Under the pieces are notes generated by a model that was not told where the DNA came from, searched no databases, and saw nothing but the letters and a program-made list of their open reading frames with translations. From Thermobacillus sp. ZCTH02-B1 (GTDB lineage Bacteria > Bacillota > Bacilli > Paenibacillales > Paenibacillaceae), in contig NZ_LZRU01000010.1 of the NCBI RefSeq assembly GCF_002159085.1, forward strand, positions 60,905-124,904: a stretch of DNA of 64,000 nt. The letters are read 5' to 3'. Made by a program: the position numbers and the translations under genes. Below, in pieces: positions 35,413-44,520 of this stretch. The first letter of the stretch is position 1, and every line of letters begins with the position of its first letter.

Positions 35413-38400
35413 ATGGACATGGGCAAACGGTCGTCCGTGAAAAGAGGGTGGCTGATTTTCGGTTACACCGTATGGGCGACCTTCAAATGGCTCGTCATCT
35501 TCGGCATCATCACCGGCATGTTCGTCGGCGGCGCCGTGACCGGCTACGTCGCTTCCCTCGTAAAGGACGAACCGGTCCGGCCGCGTTCCTATATCGAGAG
35601 CAAGATCGGCGAATATGACGTGACGGGTTACGTCTACTTTAACGACGATACGCCGATCGGCCAGCTGCGCACCGAAGAGGACCGGCAGCTCGTCCAGTTC
35701 GACGAGATTCCGCAGGTTGTCATCGATGCGGTGCTCGCGATCGAGGACGACGATTTCTTCAAGCACCCGGGCGTCGACATCTGGGCGCTGGGCCGCGCCA
35801 TCAAGCAGAAGGTGCTGAACGAAGACACCCAGACGGGCGGCAGCACGCTGACCCAGCAGCTCGCAAGGCGCGTGTTCCTGTCCCTCGAGGTGACGGACAG
35901 CCGCAAAGTGCGGGAGATTTTCCTTGCGCTCCGGCTCGAGCGCTTCCTGTCGAAGCAGGAAATTCTGACCGCCTATCTGAACAAGGTGCCGTTCGGCAAC
36001 GGTTCGTCCGGTTACAATTTGTACGGCATCAAGGCGGCGGCCAAGGGCATCTTCGGCATCGACGACCTGCATGACCTGAATCTCGCCCAGGCGGCCTTCC
36101 TGGCCGGGCTGCCGCAACGGCCGTCCGCCTACTCGGTCTTCACGAGCAAGGGCGAGTACAACGAGAAAGGCATCGAGCTCGCGATCAACCGGCAGAAGCT
36201 CGTCCTGCGGCGGATGCTCGAGACGGGCCGCATCACGAAGCAGGAATATGAAGAAGCGTTGGCCTTCGACATCCGCGCTTCGTTCGCGAAACCGGAGAAA
36301 AAGGCATACAACACCTATCCGTACCTGATGCTCGAAGCCGAGCGCCAGGCCGTCAAGATTTTGCTTGAGCTGGAAAATCCGGAACTGAAGGAACATTCCC
36401 CGGAATACGCCTACCGGTTCGAGGAGAAGCGCGAAGAGCTGCTGCGCGGCGGTTACCATATTTATACGACGATCGACAAGGAAGTTTATGATCTGATGCG
36501 GAAGATCGCGTCGGATCCGAACAACTTCTCCCCCGACCACGAGGAGAAGGGCATGGAGCAGGTCGCGGCCATGATGATCGACCACAAGACCGGCGCGATT
36601 CTCGGCATGATCGAGGGGCGCGACTTCTACGAGGAGCAGATGAATTTCGCGACGCAGATGACGCGCCAGCCGGGCTCGACGATGAAGACGATCGCCGCCT
36701 ACCTGCCCGCCATCGAGATGGGGCTCGTCCAGCCGGCGTCGATCCTGGACGACGCGCCGATCGTGCTCAAGGACGGCCAGAAGGGCTTCCACTTGCCGAA
36801 GAACTCGGGGGGCAATTCGTCCCACGGGGGCTACAACGGGCTCGTGACGGCGCGCGAGGCGCTCAACCGCTCGCTGAACCTGCCGGCGCTCAAAATCTTC
36901 CTGGAGAAGGTGACGATCCCGAAGGCGTGGGAATTCGTGCGCAAGCTGGGCATCACGACGCTGCAGCCGGAGGATGATTATGCCCAGACGGGCGTCATCG
37001 GAGGCCTGAGCCGCGGCGTCACGGTCGAGGAGCTGACGAACGCCTACGGCGCGATTCCGAACGGCGGCGTATTCCATGACGCGTTCCTGATCCGCAAGAT
37101 CACGGACTCGAACGGCAAGGTGATCTACGAGCACAAACCGCGCCCGGTCCAGGTGTTCTCCGAACGGACGGCGTTCCTCGTCACGGACATGCTGCGCACG
37201 GTCATCACGAACGGTACCGGCTCCGTCGTACGTCGGGAATACGCGAACAAGGAGATTCCGATCGCCGGCAAGACGGGATCGACGCAAAGCTACGGCGACG
37301 TCTGGTTCATCGGGTTCACGCCGGACATCACGCTCGGCGTTTGGGCGGGCTACGAGAAGCCGATCCATACGTTGACCGGCGACGCGCGCTACCGGGCCCA
37401 GCACATCTGGGCGAAGATCATGAACGAGGTGACGCAGGCCCGGCCCGACCTGTTTCCGACGAAGGAGTTCCCGCAGCCGGAGGGCGTCGTGAAGGCCACG
37501 GTGTCCGGCGTGAGCGGCAAGCGCCCGACCGAGCTGACCCGGGCATACGGCAAGCTCGTCACGGACTGGTTCAACGAGGATTATCTGCCGAAGGAGAGCG
37601 AAGACGGACTCGTCAAGATGCGGGTCGTCGAGTACAAGGGCGTGCTGTACATTCCCCAGCCGACGACGCCGGAAGATTTCATCCGGGAGAAGGTGCTCAT
37701 CGTCCGGGAGAAACCGCTCGACGAGCTGATGGAAGAGATCGAGGCCGCGATGGCGAAGATGCCGGCGTCGAGCCGGAAGCCGCTTTCCTACTTCCTGCCG
37801 AAGGACGCGGCCCTCAGCGCGCCTTCGAAGGTGGATCCCCGCGTCGACGACGGCCGCAATCCTTCGCCTCCGACGGGGCTCAAGGTGGAGGAAGTGGACG
37901 ACATGTCCGCCGTCCGCATCACGTTCAAGGGTTCGCCGGAGGAAGACGTCGTCGGCTACCGGCTGTACCGTTCGCTGAACGGCGGCCCGTTCGTCAAGAC
38001 CGGAGAGTCGATTTACCACGGCAACAACTTGCGGTTCGTCAATTATGTCTCGCCGTCCTACCGCTACAGCTATTACGTCACGGCGGTCGACGTCGCGGGA
38101 CGGGAATCGGCGCCGAGCGCCATCGTCACCTGGGGCGGCGGATCCCCCGGGCAATCGGAAATGCCGTACGGCCCGCAAACACCGCCGTTCCTGCCGCAGG
38201 ATCCGCAGCAGACGCCGCAGGATCCGGCGCAGGTTCCGCAGCATCAGGAGCCTGTACCGGACGGCGGAACCGCGCAGGAACCCTACGGCGCCGAACCTTC
38301 GGCGCCGCGCGGGCTCGCGGTCGAGCGGACCGATATCGGCTTCTCCGTCAGCTGGAATCCGAATCCGGACGCCGAACGCGTGGAGAAATACCGGATCTAT

Positions 38401-38559
38401 TTCAGCGAGGACGGCAACCGGTTCCGGCGGATCGGCGAAGTGAACGCGAACCGGTTCGAGTATGTCTCGCCGCTCGCCAGCGGCTTCATCCGGATTACGG
38501 CCGTCAACGAGTACGGCGAATCGCCGGCGTCCGAATCTGTCGCGCTGCCAAGCCCGTGA
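35413..38559 (+). CDS. Class A penicillin-binding protein with C-terminal fibronectin type III-like modules
   Basis: Bifunctional wall synthase (glycosyltransferase plus transpeptidase), 1048 residues. A cytoplasmic tail and one membrane helix (about 12-45) lead into the GT51 domain (AIEDDDFFKHPGVD, GGSTLTQQLARRVFL). The transpeptidase domain has SxxK (RQPGSTMKTIA), SxN (NRSLNLPA) and KTG (IAGKTGSTQSYG). After about residue 810 come two fibronectin III-like modules (SPPTGLKVEEVDD ... ; APRGLAVERTDIGFSVSWN ...) separated by a Pro/Gln-rich linker (PQDPQQTPQDPAQVPQ). Start at 35413 follows GGAGGGGGAG; the longer frame covers the tyrS T-box and is spurious. Best described as PBP1A/PonA-like. Confidence 0.95.
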   Translation: MDMGKRSSVKRGWLIFGYTVWATFKWLVIFGIITGMFVGGAVTGYVASLVKDEPVRPRSYIESKIGEYDVTGYVYFNDDTPIGQLRTEEDRQLVQFDEIPQVVIDAVLAIEDDDFFKHPGVDIWALGRAIKQKVLNEDTQTGGSTLTQQLARRVFLSLEVTDSRKVREIFLALRLERFLSKQEILTAYLNKVPFGNGSSGYNLYGIKAAAKGIFGIDDLHDLNLAQAAFLAGLPQRPSAYSVFTSKGEYNEKGIELAINRQKLVLRRMLETGRITKQEYEEALAFDIRASFAKPEKKAYNTYPYLMLEAERQAVKILLELENPELKEHSPEYAYRFEEKREELLRGGYHIYTTIDKEVYDLMRKIASDPNNFSPDHEEKGMEQVAAMMIDHKTGAILGMIEGRDFYEEQMNFATQMTRQPGSTMKTIAAYLPAIEMGLVQPASILDDAPIVLKDGQKGFHLPKNSGGNSSHGGYNGLVTAREALNRSLNLPALKIFLEKVTIPKAWEFVRKLGITTLQPEDDYAQTGVIGGLSRGVTVEELTNAYGAIPNGGVFHDAFLIRKITDSNGKVIYEHKPRPVQVFSERTAFLVTDMLRTVITNGTGSVVRREYANKEIPIAGKTGSTQSYGDVWFIGFTPDITLGVWAGYEKPIHTLTGDARYRAQHIWAKIMNEVTQARPDLFPTKEFPQPEGVVKATVSGVSGKRPTELTRAYGKLVTDWFNEDYLPKESEDGLVKMRVVEYKGVLYIPQPTTPEDFIREKVLIVREKPLDELMEEIEAAMAKMPASSRKPLSYFLPKDAALSAPSKVDPRVDDGRNPSPPTGLKVEEVDDMSAVRITFKGSPEEDVVGYRLYRSLNGGPFVKTGESIYHGNNLRFVNYVSPSYRYSYYVTAVDVAGRESAPSAIVTWGGGSPGQSEMPYGPQTPPFLPQDPQQTPQDPAQVPQHQEPVPDGGTAQEPYGAEPSAPRGLAVERTDIGFSVSWNPNPDAERVEKYRIYFSEDGNRFRRIGEVNANRFEYVSPLASGFIRITAVNEYGESPASESVALPSP

Positions 38560-38579
38560 CGCCGGTGATGACGGGAAAA

Positions 38580-38613
38580 GGGCGCCCCGGTCCCTGCGGA
38601 CCGTCGGGCGCCC
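38580..38613. terminator. Terminator between the PBP gene and acsA
   Basis: GGGCGCCC-CGGTCC-CTGC-GGACCG-TC-GGGCGCCC stem; on the minus strand TTTT follows, serving acsA as well. Confidence 0.8.
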
Positions 38614-38644
38614 TCTGTCATGCTTGCGGAAGATGCCGGGCCGG

Positions 38645-40369
38645 TCAGTCCTCCATCGTCGACAGGTCGCCGGTCGGCAGATTCAGCTCCCAGGCCTTCA
38701 GCACGCGGCGCATGATCTTGCCGCTGCGGGTTTTCGGCAGTTTGTCCCGGAACTCGATTTCCCGCGGCGCCGCGTGGGCGGCCAGCCCTTCCTTCACGAA
38801 CCGCATGATGTCCTGCTTCAGCTCCTCGGAGGGCGTGTAGCCTTCGCGCAGCGAGATGAACGCCTTGATGATCTCGCCCCGGACCGGGTCGGGCTTGCCG
38901 ATGACGCCGGCTTCCGCGACCGCCGGGTGCTCGACGAGCTTGCTCTCGACTTCGAACGGTCCGACCCGTTCGCCCGCCGTGTTGATGACGTCGTCGATCC
39001 GGCCCTGGAACCAGAAATAGCCGTCCTCGTCCATGTAAGCCGAGTCACCGGAGATGTACCAGCCCGGAATGCGGAAATATTCCTCGTACTTCGCGGGATT
39101 GTTCCAGATCTTGCGCATCATGGACGGCCAGGGCGTACGGATCGCGAGGTTGCCCATCCGGTAGGGCGGAAGCTCGTTGCCCTGGTCGTCGATGATGGCG
39201 GCCCGGATGCCCGGCAACGGCCGGCCCATCGAACCGGGCTTGATGTCCATGCACGGATAATTGCAGATGAGCTGCGCTCCCGTCTCCGTCATCCACCAGG
39301 TATCATGGATGCGCTGACCGTACACCCTCAGGCCCCAGCGGACGACTTCGGGGTTGAGCGGCTCGCCGACGCTCATGACATGGCGGAGGCTGGACAGATC
39401 GTATTGCTTGACGATCTCGTCGCCGGCCCCCATCAGCATGCGGAACGCCGTCGGCGCGCTGTACCAGACCGTCACGCGATATTTCTCGATCGTGGCGTAC
39501 CAATCCTGCGGGCTGAATCGGCCGCCGCGCACGACGTTCGTCACGCCGTGCAGCCAGGGCGCGAAGATGCCGTAACTCGTCCCCGTCACCCATCCCGGAT
39601 CCGCCGTGCACCAGTAGATGTCATCTTCCTTCAGGTCGAGGACGAATTTGCCGGTGACGTAATGCTGGATCATCGCATTCTGCACGTGGTAGACGCCCTT
39701 CGGCTTGCCGGTTGAACCCGAGGTATAGTGGAGGATCAGCCCGTCTTCGCGGCCGAGCCATTCGATTTCCGCTTCGTCCGAAGCCTGCGCCATCTCGGCG
39801 TGGAAATCGACATGGCCCTCACCCGGCGGCACATGGTCGCCGACGAGGATGATGTGCTTCAGATCGGGCAGTTCTGCCTTCGGAACGCGGTACAGGAGCG
39901 CCGGAGTCGTCACGATCGCCACGGCTCCCGCGTCCAGCAGCCGGTCCTTGACCGCCGTCTCCATGAACGCCTCGAACAGCGGACCGACGATGGCGCCCAC
40001 CTTCAGGGTGCCGAGCAGGCTGATGTACAGTTCCGGCGTCCGCGGCATGAAGATGAAGACGCGGTCGCCCTTCCGTACGCCCAGCTTGCGGAGCACGTTC
40101 GCGAACCGGTTCGACAGCTTCGAGAGCTGGGCGAACGTGTACGATTCGTCGCGGGTGGCGTCACTGTACAGCAGCGCGATCTTGTCACCCCGGCCGTTCT
40201 CGACATGCCGGTCGATCGCTTCATACGCCATGTTCACCTTGCCGGTCGTGTACCAGAAGAAGCATTTCTCCGCCTCCTCGAACGAGAACGTGGCGTACGT
40301 CTCCTCGTAGTTCTTCATGTTCGGGTTGGTCGCGACCGGCGGAATCCGTTCCTGGTGACGGTCATCCAT
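38645..40369 (-). CDS. acsA: Acetyl-CoA synthetase
   Basis: Activates acetate to acetyl-CoA through acetyl-AMP. 574 residues, the short Bacillus-type form. AMP-binding motif YTSGSTGKPKGV, adenylate motif WWMTETGAQL and C-terminal lysine motif PKTRSGKIMRRVL are present; the Lys of the last motif is the site acetylated by AcuA in Bacillus. ATG has GGAGGT 11 bases upstream. Divergent from acuA-acuC. A cre-like site in its leader suggests glucose repression by CcpA. Confidence 0.96.
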   Translation of the reverse strand: MDDRHQERIPPVATNPNMKNYEETYATFSFEEAEKCFFWYTTGKVNMAYEAIDRHVENGRGDKIALLYSDATRDESYTFAQLSKLSNRFANVLRKLGVRKGDRVFIFMPRTPELYISLLGTLKVGAIVGPLFEAFMETAVKDRLLDAGAVAIVTTPALLYRVPKAELPDLKHIILVGDHVPPGEGHVDFHAEMAQASDEAEIEWLGREDGLILHYTSGSTGKPKGVYHVQNAMIQHYVTGKFVLDLKEDDIYWCTADPGWVTGTSYGIFAPWLHGVTNVVRGGRFSPQDWYATIEKYRVTVWYSAPTAFRMLMGAGDEIVKQYDLSSLRHVMSVGEPLNPEVVRWGLRVYGQRIHDTWWMTETGAQLICNYPCMDIKPGSMGRPLPGIRAAIIDDQGNELPPYRMGNLAIRTPWPSMMRKIWNNPAKYEEYFRIPGWYISGDSAYMDEDGYFWFQGRIDDVINTAGERVGPFEVESKLVEHPAVAEAGVIGKPDPVRGEIIKAFISLREGYTPSEELKQDIMRFVKEGLAAHAAPREIEFRDKLPKTRSGKIMRRVLKAWELNLPTGDLSTMED

Positions 40370-40415
40370 GCTGGAAATCTACCTCCCGTGTGACGTGGAC
40401 TGAGGGATACCCGCA

Positions 40416-40429
40416 AGAATGCGCTTTCA
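40416..40429 (-). promoter_or_regulatory. Possible CcpA (cre) site in the acsA leader
   Basis: AGAATGCGCTTTCA matches the right half and central CG of the cre consensus (TGNAANCGNWWWCA) with two mismatches on the left. It lies about 50-65 bases downstream of the predicted acsA start of transcription, where Bacillus acsA is also repressed. Not proven. Confidence 0.4.
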
Positions 40430-40486
40430 CTCCGGCTGTCGTGACACCTCTCCGATGTTGCGCGCGTCATGCAGGCAGACAAAGCC

Positions 40487-40495
40487 ATTATAGCA
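40487..40495 (-). promoter_or_regulatory. Extended -10 promoter of acsA
   Basis: On the minus strand TGTGC-TATAAT (TATAAT at 40492-40487). No clear -35. Confidence 0.6.
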
Positions 40496-40528
40496 CATCG
40501 GCCCGCCGATCGCCTATACTTTCCGCTC

Positions 40529-40557
40529 TTCCCGCGGGCGGCCGAATCTGCTACGAT
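40529..40557 (+). promoter_or_regulatory. Promoter of acuA-acuC
   Basis: TTCCCG (40529-40534), 17 bases, then TACGAT (40552-40557) preceded by TGC. Divergent from the acsA promoter, 60 bases apart. Confidence 0.5.
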
Positions 40558-40619
40558 GGACTGAGAACGCTGCCATTTCCGGAGACACGCCTGATCAGGC
40601 GGACAGGAGGCCGCAGGTC

Positions 40620-41252
40620 ATGGAGCACCGCAAAATTTACCATTGCGAGCGCGTATCGACCCCGAAGGGCGAGCTGATCGTGGAAGGACCCGTTCCCCCG
40701 GAGAAACTGGCCGGCTACCGGATGCACCCGAAACTGGACGCCTTCCGCCGGCCGGCCGAGCAGCACGCCGCGCTCGTCGAGATCGCCGGCCTTCCCGAGG
40801 GGCGGATCATCGTCGCCCGCGACGGCGATACGATCGTCGGCTACGTCACCTTCCACTATCCCGACGAGCTGGAACGCTGGTCGTCCGGCGGACTCGAGGA
40901 TCTGATCGAGCTCGGCGCGATCGAGGTGGCGGACGACTACCGTTCGTGCGGGATCGGCAAGCGGATGCTCCGTCTCGCGTTCGCGGACGGCCAGCTCGAC
41001 AATGCCATCGTCTTCACGACCGAATATTACTGGCATTGGGATCTCGAAGGAAGCGGTTTGAACGTATGGCAGTACCGGGAGATGATGGAGAAGCTGATGA
41101 AATCCGTCGACATGGTCTGGCACGCGACGGACGACCCGGAGATTTGCGCGCACCCGGCCAACTGCCTGATGGTGCGCATCGGCAAGGAAGTGCCGATGGA
41201 GTCGATCGAGAAGTTCGACCGCGTCCGTTTCCAGCGGCGGATCATGTATTGA
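40620..41252 (+). CDS. acuA: Protein acetyltransferase AcuA (GNAT family)
   Basis: 210-residue GNAT protein. In Bacillus subtilis AcuA acetylates the active-site lysine of AcsA and turns it off. Visible: PKGELIVEGPVPPEKLAGYRM at the N-terminus, IELGAIEVADDYRSCGIGKR with the acetyl-CoA-binding R/Q-x-x-G-x-G/A pattern (RSCGIGKRM), and conserved ETYWHWDLEGSGL-like stretch (EYYWHWDLEGSGLNVWQYR). Start follows AGGAGG. Beside acsA and acuC, which supports the role. Confidence 0.93.
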   Translation: MEHRKIYHCERVSTPKGELIVEGPVPPEKLAGYRMHPKLDAFRRPAEQHAALVEIAGLPEGRIIVARDGDTIVGYVTFHYPDELERWSSGGLEDLIELGAIEVADDYRSCGIGKRMLRLAFADGQLDNAIVFTTEYYWHWDLEGSGLNVWQYREMMEKLMKSVDMVWHATDDPEICAHPANCLMVRIGKEVPMESIEKFDRVRFQRRIMY

Positions 41253-41293
41253 TCCGGCGCGACAGAAGCCAGGCGGAAAGGAAGACCAACGGA

Positions 41294-42472
41294 ATGCCGG
41301 AACATGCCGTTTTCGTCCACCACGCGGGCGAGACGAAATACCGATTCGGCGACAGCCATCCCTTCAATCCGAAACGCCAGCTGCTCACGATCGATTTGCT
41401 GCAACGGATGGGCGCGCTTCGCGCGGATCGGATCGCGGCGCCCGAACCCGCTTCGGACGAGCAAATCCTGTTGATCCACCGCGAAGATTACGTGCGGATC
41501 GTGCGCGCGCTGAGCTTGCCCGAGCCCGCGCAGGCCGATCTGGACGAAGCGGAGCGTTACGGACTGGACACCGAGGATAATCCCGTATTCCCGGGCATGC
41601 ACGACGCGGCCTCCCTGATCGTCGGCGGATCGCTCCACGCCGCCGAGCTCGTCATGTCCGGCCGCGCGCAGCACGCCTACCACATGGCCGGCGGGCTGCA
41701 CCACGCGCTCCCCGGCCGGGCGGCCGGCTTCTGCATTTACAACGACGCGGCGGCCGCAATCGCCCATATCCGCCGGAAATGGGGCGCCCGGGTCATGTAC
41801 ATCGACACGGACGTCCATCACGGTGACGGCGTGCAGTGGATGTTCTATGCCGATCCCGACGTCCTGACGTACTCGATCCACGAGACGGGGAAATACCTGT
41901 TCCCCGGGACGGGGTTCGTCCACGAGCGCGGCGAAGGCGAAGGATACGGCCGCACGGTCAACATGCCGGTCGAGCCGTACACGGAGGACGCATCCTGGCT
42001 GGAATGTTTCCGGGAGACCGTGATGCGCGCCGCGGAGTCGTTCCGTCCCGACGTCATCGTCAGCCAGCACGGCTGCGACGCCCACGCCTGGGATCCGCTG
42101 TCGCACATCCATTGCAGCATGGCGATCTACGCCGAGATGCCCGCCGTCATCCACGAACTGGCCCACCGGTACGCGGACGGAAGGTGGATCGCCGTCGGCG
42201 GCGGAGGCTACGACGTCTGGCGCGTCGTGCCGCGCGCCTGGTCGCTCGTCTGGCTCGAGATGACCGATCATCCGGCAGCGGAGAGGGCCCGAAAGGGCGG
42301 CGACGGCGGACGTCTCCCGGAGGACTGGATCCGGGTTTGGCAGGCCGAAAGCCCCGTGAAGCTGCCCGAGACCTGGCTGGACGATGTGGAAAGCTGGACG
42401 CCGATGCCCCGGCGGGACATCATCACCGAAACGAACCGCCGCACCAAAGAGCTGGCTGTTCAGTTCCTGTAG
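41294..42472 (+). CDS. acuC: Protein deacetylase AcuC (class I histone deacetylase-like)
   Basis: Zinc hydrolase of 392 residues that removes acetyl groups from AcsA, reversing AcuA. HDAC motifs: YHMAGGLHHALPGRAAGF, MYIDTDVHHGDGVQWMF, and VAVGGGGYD-like IAVGGGGYDVWRV; metal ligands Asp/His lie in DTDVHHGD and the QHGCDAHAWDPL loop. ATG follows AAAGGAAGA. It starts 41 bases after acuA. The third Bacillus gene, acuB, is not next to it here. Confidence 0.94.
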   Translation: MPEHAVFVHHAGETKYRFGDSHPFNPKRQLLTIDLLQRMGALRADRIAAPEPASDEQILLIHREDYVRIVRALSLPEPAQADLDEAERYGLDTEDNPVFPGMHDAASLIVGGSLHAAELVMSGRAQHAYHMAGGLHHALPGRAAGFCIYNDAAAAIAHIRRKWGARVMYIDTDVHHGDGVQWMFYADPDVLTYSIHETGKYLFPGTGFVHERGEGEGYGRTVNMPVEPYTEDASWLECFRETVMRAAESFRPDVIVSQHGCDAHAWDPLSHIHCSMAIYAEMPAVIHELAHRYADGRWIAVGGGGYDVWRVVPRAWSLVWLEMTDHPAAERARKGGDGGRLPEDWIRVWQAESPVKLPETWLDDVESWTPMPRRDIITETNRRTKELAVQFL

Positions 42473-42504
42473 TCAATAAGGAGCCGGCCGTCCAGTTCCT
42501 GTAA
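42449..42504 (+). repeat. Near-duplicate of the acuC 3' end
   Basis: GAGCTGGCTGTTCAGTTCC... (42449-42472, ending TGTAG) is repeated as GAGCCGGCCGTCCAGTTCC... (42481-42504, ending TGTAA), 24 bases each with four differences, both ending in a stop in frame with AVQFL. Probably a local duplication. Confidence 0.8.
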
Positions 42505-42547
42505 AAAAAAAAACGGCCGTCCCGGAGCCAATGGCCCCGGTCGGCCG
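42503..42547 (-). terminator. Strong terminator after mtnN
   Basis: CGGCCG...CGGCCG stem (42514-42547) with inner CCGG pairing; on the minus strand followed by eleven T. Confidence 0.9.
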
Positions 42548-42566
42548 CTGCGCCGTCTCCCGCGCG

Positions 42567-43277
42567 TCATTTCCCGTCTTCCATGCGCATGAGCATCGCT
42601 TCGACAAGCCGGTACGAGCGGTTCGCCGCCTCGACGGTGAACGCCTCGAAGCTCTCCGGCGCGCCGCCGTCGGCGCGGTCCGACATCGAGCGGATGATGA
42701 CGAAGGGCACGCCGTTCATCGCGCACACCTGCGCGACCGCCGCGCCTTCCATCTCGACGCAGACGCCGCCGAACGTCTCGCGCAGTTCCCGCACGATCTG
42801 GCGGCTTGCGATGAACTGGTCGCCGGACAGCAGCTTCCCCGTCCGGCACCTGCCGGGATACAGCGCTTCGCCGGCGAACACGGCCAGCCGGACGAGCCGC
42901 TCGTCCGCCTCGAACTCCGACCGTTCCTGGAACGGAATGACGCCGCGCGGAAATCCGAGCGCCGACACATCCACGTCATGCTGCTGGCAGACGGTCGAAA
43001 TGACGATGTCACCGATGTCGAGCGTCGGATCGAGCGCGCCGGCCACGCCGGTGAACACGACGCAGTCCGCGCCCTGGTCGATCAGAATCTGCGTGCATAC
43101 GGCCGCATTCACCTTGCCGACTCCCGAGCGGCAGAAAATGACCCGCTTGCCGTGAAGCTCGCCCGTCGCATAGTCGATGCCGGCCTTCGAGCGGACTCCG
43201 CTCACCCGCACATGGCGGTGCAGAAGCTCAACTTCCTCCTTCATCGCGCCGATGATGCCGACGGTGTTGAAAGGCAT
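42567..43277 (-). CDS. mtnN: 5'-methylthioadenosine/S-adenosylhomocysteine nucleosidase
   Basis: Splits MTA and SAH to adenine and thioribose products, keeping methylation and polyamine routes free of inhibitors. 236 residues. VGIIGAMKEEVELL at the N-terminus with catalytic Glu, the FCRSGVGKVNAAVCTQIL segment, VFTGVAGALDP, and EMEGAAVAQVC with the ribose-binding Glu; catalytic Asp is in IRSMSDRAD. Start follows GGGAGGTGGCGGC. Links to yitJ and speA in function only. Confidence 0.96.
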   Translation of the reverse strand: MPFNTVGIIGAMKEEVELLHRHVRVSGVRSKAGIDYATGELHGKRVIFCRSGVGKVNAAVCTQILIDQGADCVVFTGVAGALDPTLDIGDIVISTVCQQHDVDVSALGFPRGVIPFQERSEFEADERLVRLAVFAGEALYPGRCRTGKLLSGDQFIASRQIVRELRETFGGVCVEMEGAAVAQVCAMNGVPFVIIRSMSDRADGGAPESFEAFTVEAANRSYRLVEAMLMRMEDGK

Positions 43278-43387
43278 GCCGCCACCTCCCCCGAATACAG
43301 ACAGAAAACGGCTGTCCGTCCCCCCCCCGGCGCCCCGCGGGGACGGAAGCCGTTCGTGCGCTTGCAGCAACCGGTTCGACGACCGGA

Positions 43388-44392
43388 TCAACGCGCCGCG
43401 ACGGATTGCCGCGATATGAGCTCGTGCGGCAGGATGACGCGGAGCTGATCGACAGGCTCCTTCCGCATCAGCTTCGTCAACAGGCGCATCGATACGGCGC
43501 CGATGTCATACATCGGCTGTGCGACGGCGGAGAGCTGCGGCCGCACCATCGACGCCATCCGCGTGTTGTCCACGCTGATAACGGATACATCCTCCGGCAC
43601 GCGCAGACCGAAATCCTGGATATAGTGGATCGCGCCGATCGCCATTTCGTCCGAAGCGGCGAAAACGGCCGTCGGACGCTCCTCCAGCTCGAGGAAATAC
43701 TTCATCGCCTCGACGCCGGACTCGTAACGATAGTTGCCGACGCGGACCAGCTTCTCGTCGTACGGGATGCCGGCCGCTTCCAACGCCCTGCGGTAGCCCT
43801 GGAACCGGGCATATCCGTTCGTCGGGTCCTGCAGCGTGCCGCTGATCATCGCGATGCGGCGATGGCCCGCGCCCGTAAGCGCCGACACCGCATCGAACGC
43901 CGCCGACTCGTGATCGATGTCCACGCACGGCATCGTGCCGTGCTCGTCGGAGGTGGCGCACAGCACGACCGGTACGTTCGCGGATTTGAACGCCGCGAGG
44001 TGATCCTCCGTCACGGCGCCTCCCATGAACAGGAGGCCGTCCACCTGCTTCTCGAGCAGCGTGTTGATGACGCGGATCTCCTTCTCCTTGCGCTTGTCCG
44101 CGTTGCACAGGATGATGTTGTAGTGGTACATGTTGGCGATGTCTTCAATGCCCCGCGCCACTTCCGCGAAGATCGCGTTCGAAATGTCGGGGATGACGAC
44201 GCCGACCGTCGTCGTCTTCTTGCTCGCGAGTCCCCGCGCGACCGCGTTGGGCCGATAGCCGAGCCGTTCGATCGCTTCGAACACCTTCTTGCGCGTCTGC
44301 GGCTTCACGTTCGGGTTGTTGTTCACAACCCGGGACACCGTCGCCATCGAAACACCGGCTTCACGCGCTACGTCATAAATGGTTACCGTCAC
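43388..44392 (-). CDS. ccpA: Catabolite control protein A
   Basis: LacI-family master regulator of carbon catabolite repression, acting with Ser-phosphorylated HPr or Crh on cre sites. 334 residues. Helix-turn-helix [20 protein letters not shown] and hinge [20 protein letters not shown] match CcpA almost exactly, followed by the periplasmic-binding-like core. The GTG start at 44392 has GGAGAG seven bases upstream and lines up with the known N-terminus; the ATGs upstream lack a site. Confidence 0.95.
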   Translation of the reverse strand: MTVTIYDVAREAGVSMATVSRVVNNNPNVKPQTRKKVFEAIERLGYRPNAVARGLASKKTTTVGVVIPDISNAIFAEVARGIEDIANMYHYNIILCNADKRKEKEIRVINTLLEKQVDGLLFMGGAVTEDHLAAFKSANVPVVLCATSDEHGTMPCVDIDHESAAFDAVSALTGAGHRRIAMISGTLQDPTNGYARFQGYRRALEAAGIPYDEKLVRVGNYRYESGVEAMKYFLELEERPTAVFAASDEMAIGAIHYIQDFGLRVPEDVSVISVDNTRMASMVRPQLSAVAQPMYDIGAVSMRLLTKLMRKEPVDQLRVILPHELISRQSVAAR

Positions 44393-44462
44393 GTTTTTTC
44401 TCTCCATGTCTCGCATTGGTCGTCCAACCGCCGTCCCGTGAAAAATACTTTCATTGGTTATC

Positions 44463-44491
44463 ATTGTACGACAAATCGGGGACGAGCGCAA
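44463..44491 (-). promoter_or_regulatory. Promoter of ccpA
   Basis: TTGCGC (44491-44486) and TACAAT (44468-44463), 17 bases apart. Confidence 0.65.
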
Positions 44492-44520
44492 CGAAAACCG
44501 TCGCGGGAACAGGCAAAACC

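Noticed and set aside
35287..38244. 985-codon minus-strand frame opposite the penicillin-binding protein
   Set aside because: Shadow frame; it also runs through the promoter and T-box region.
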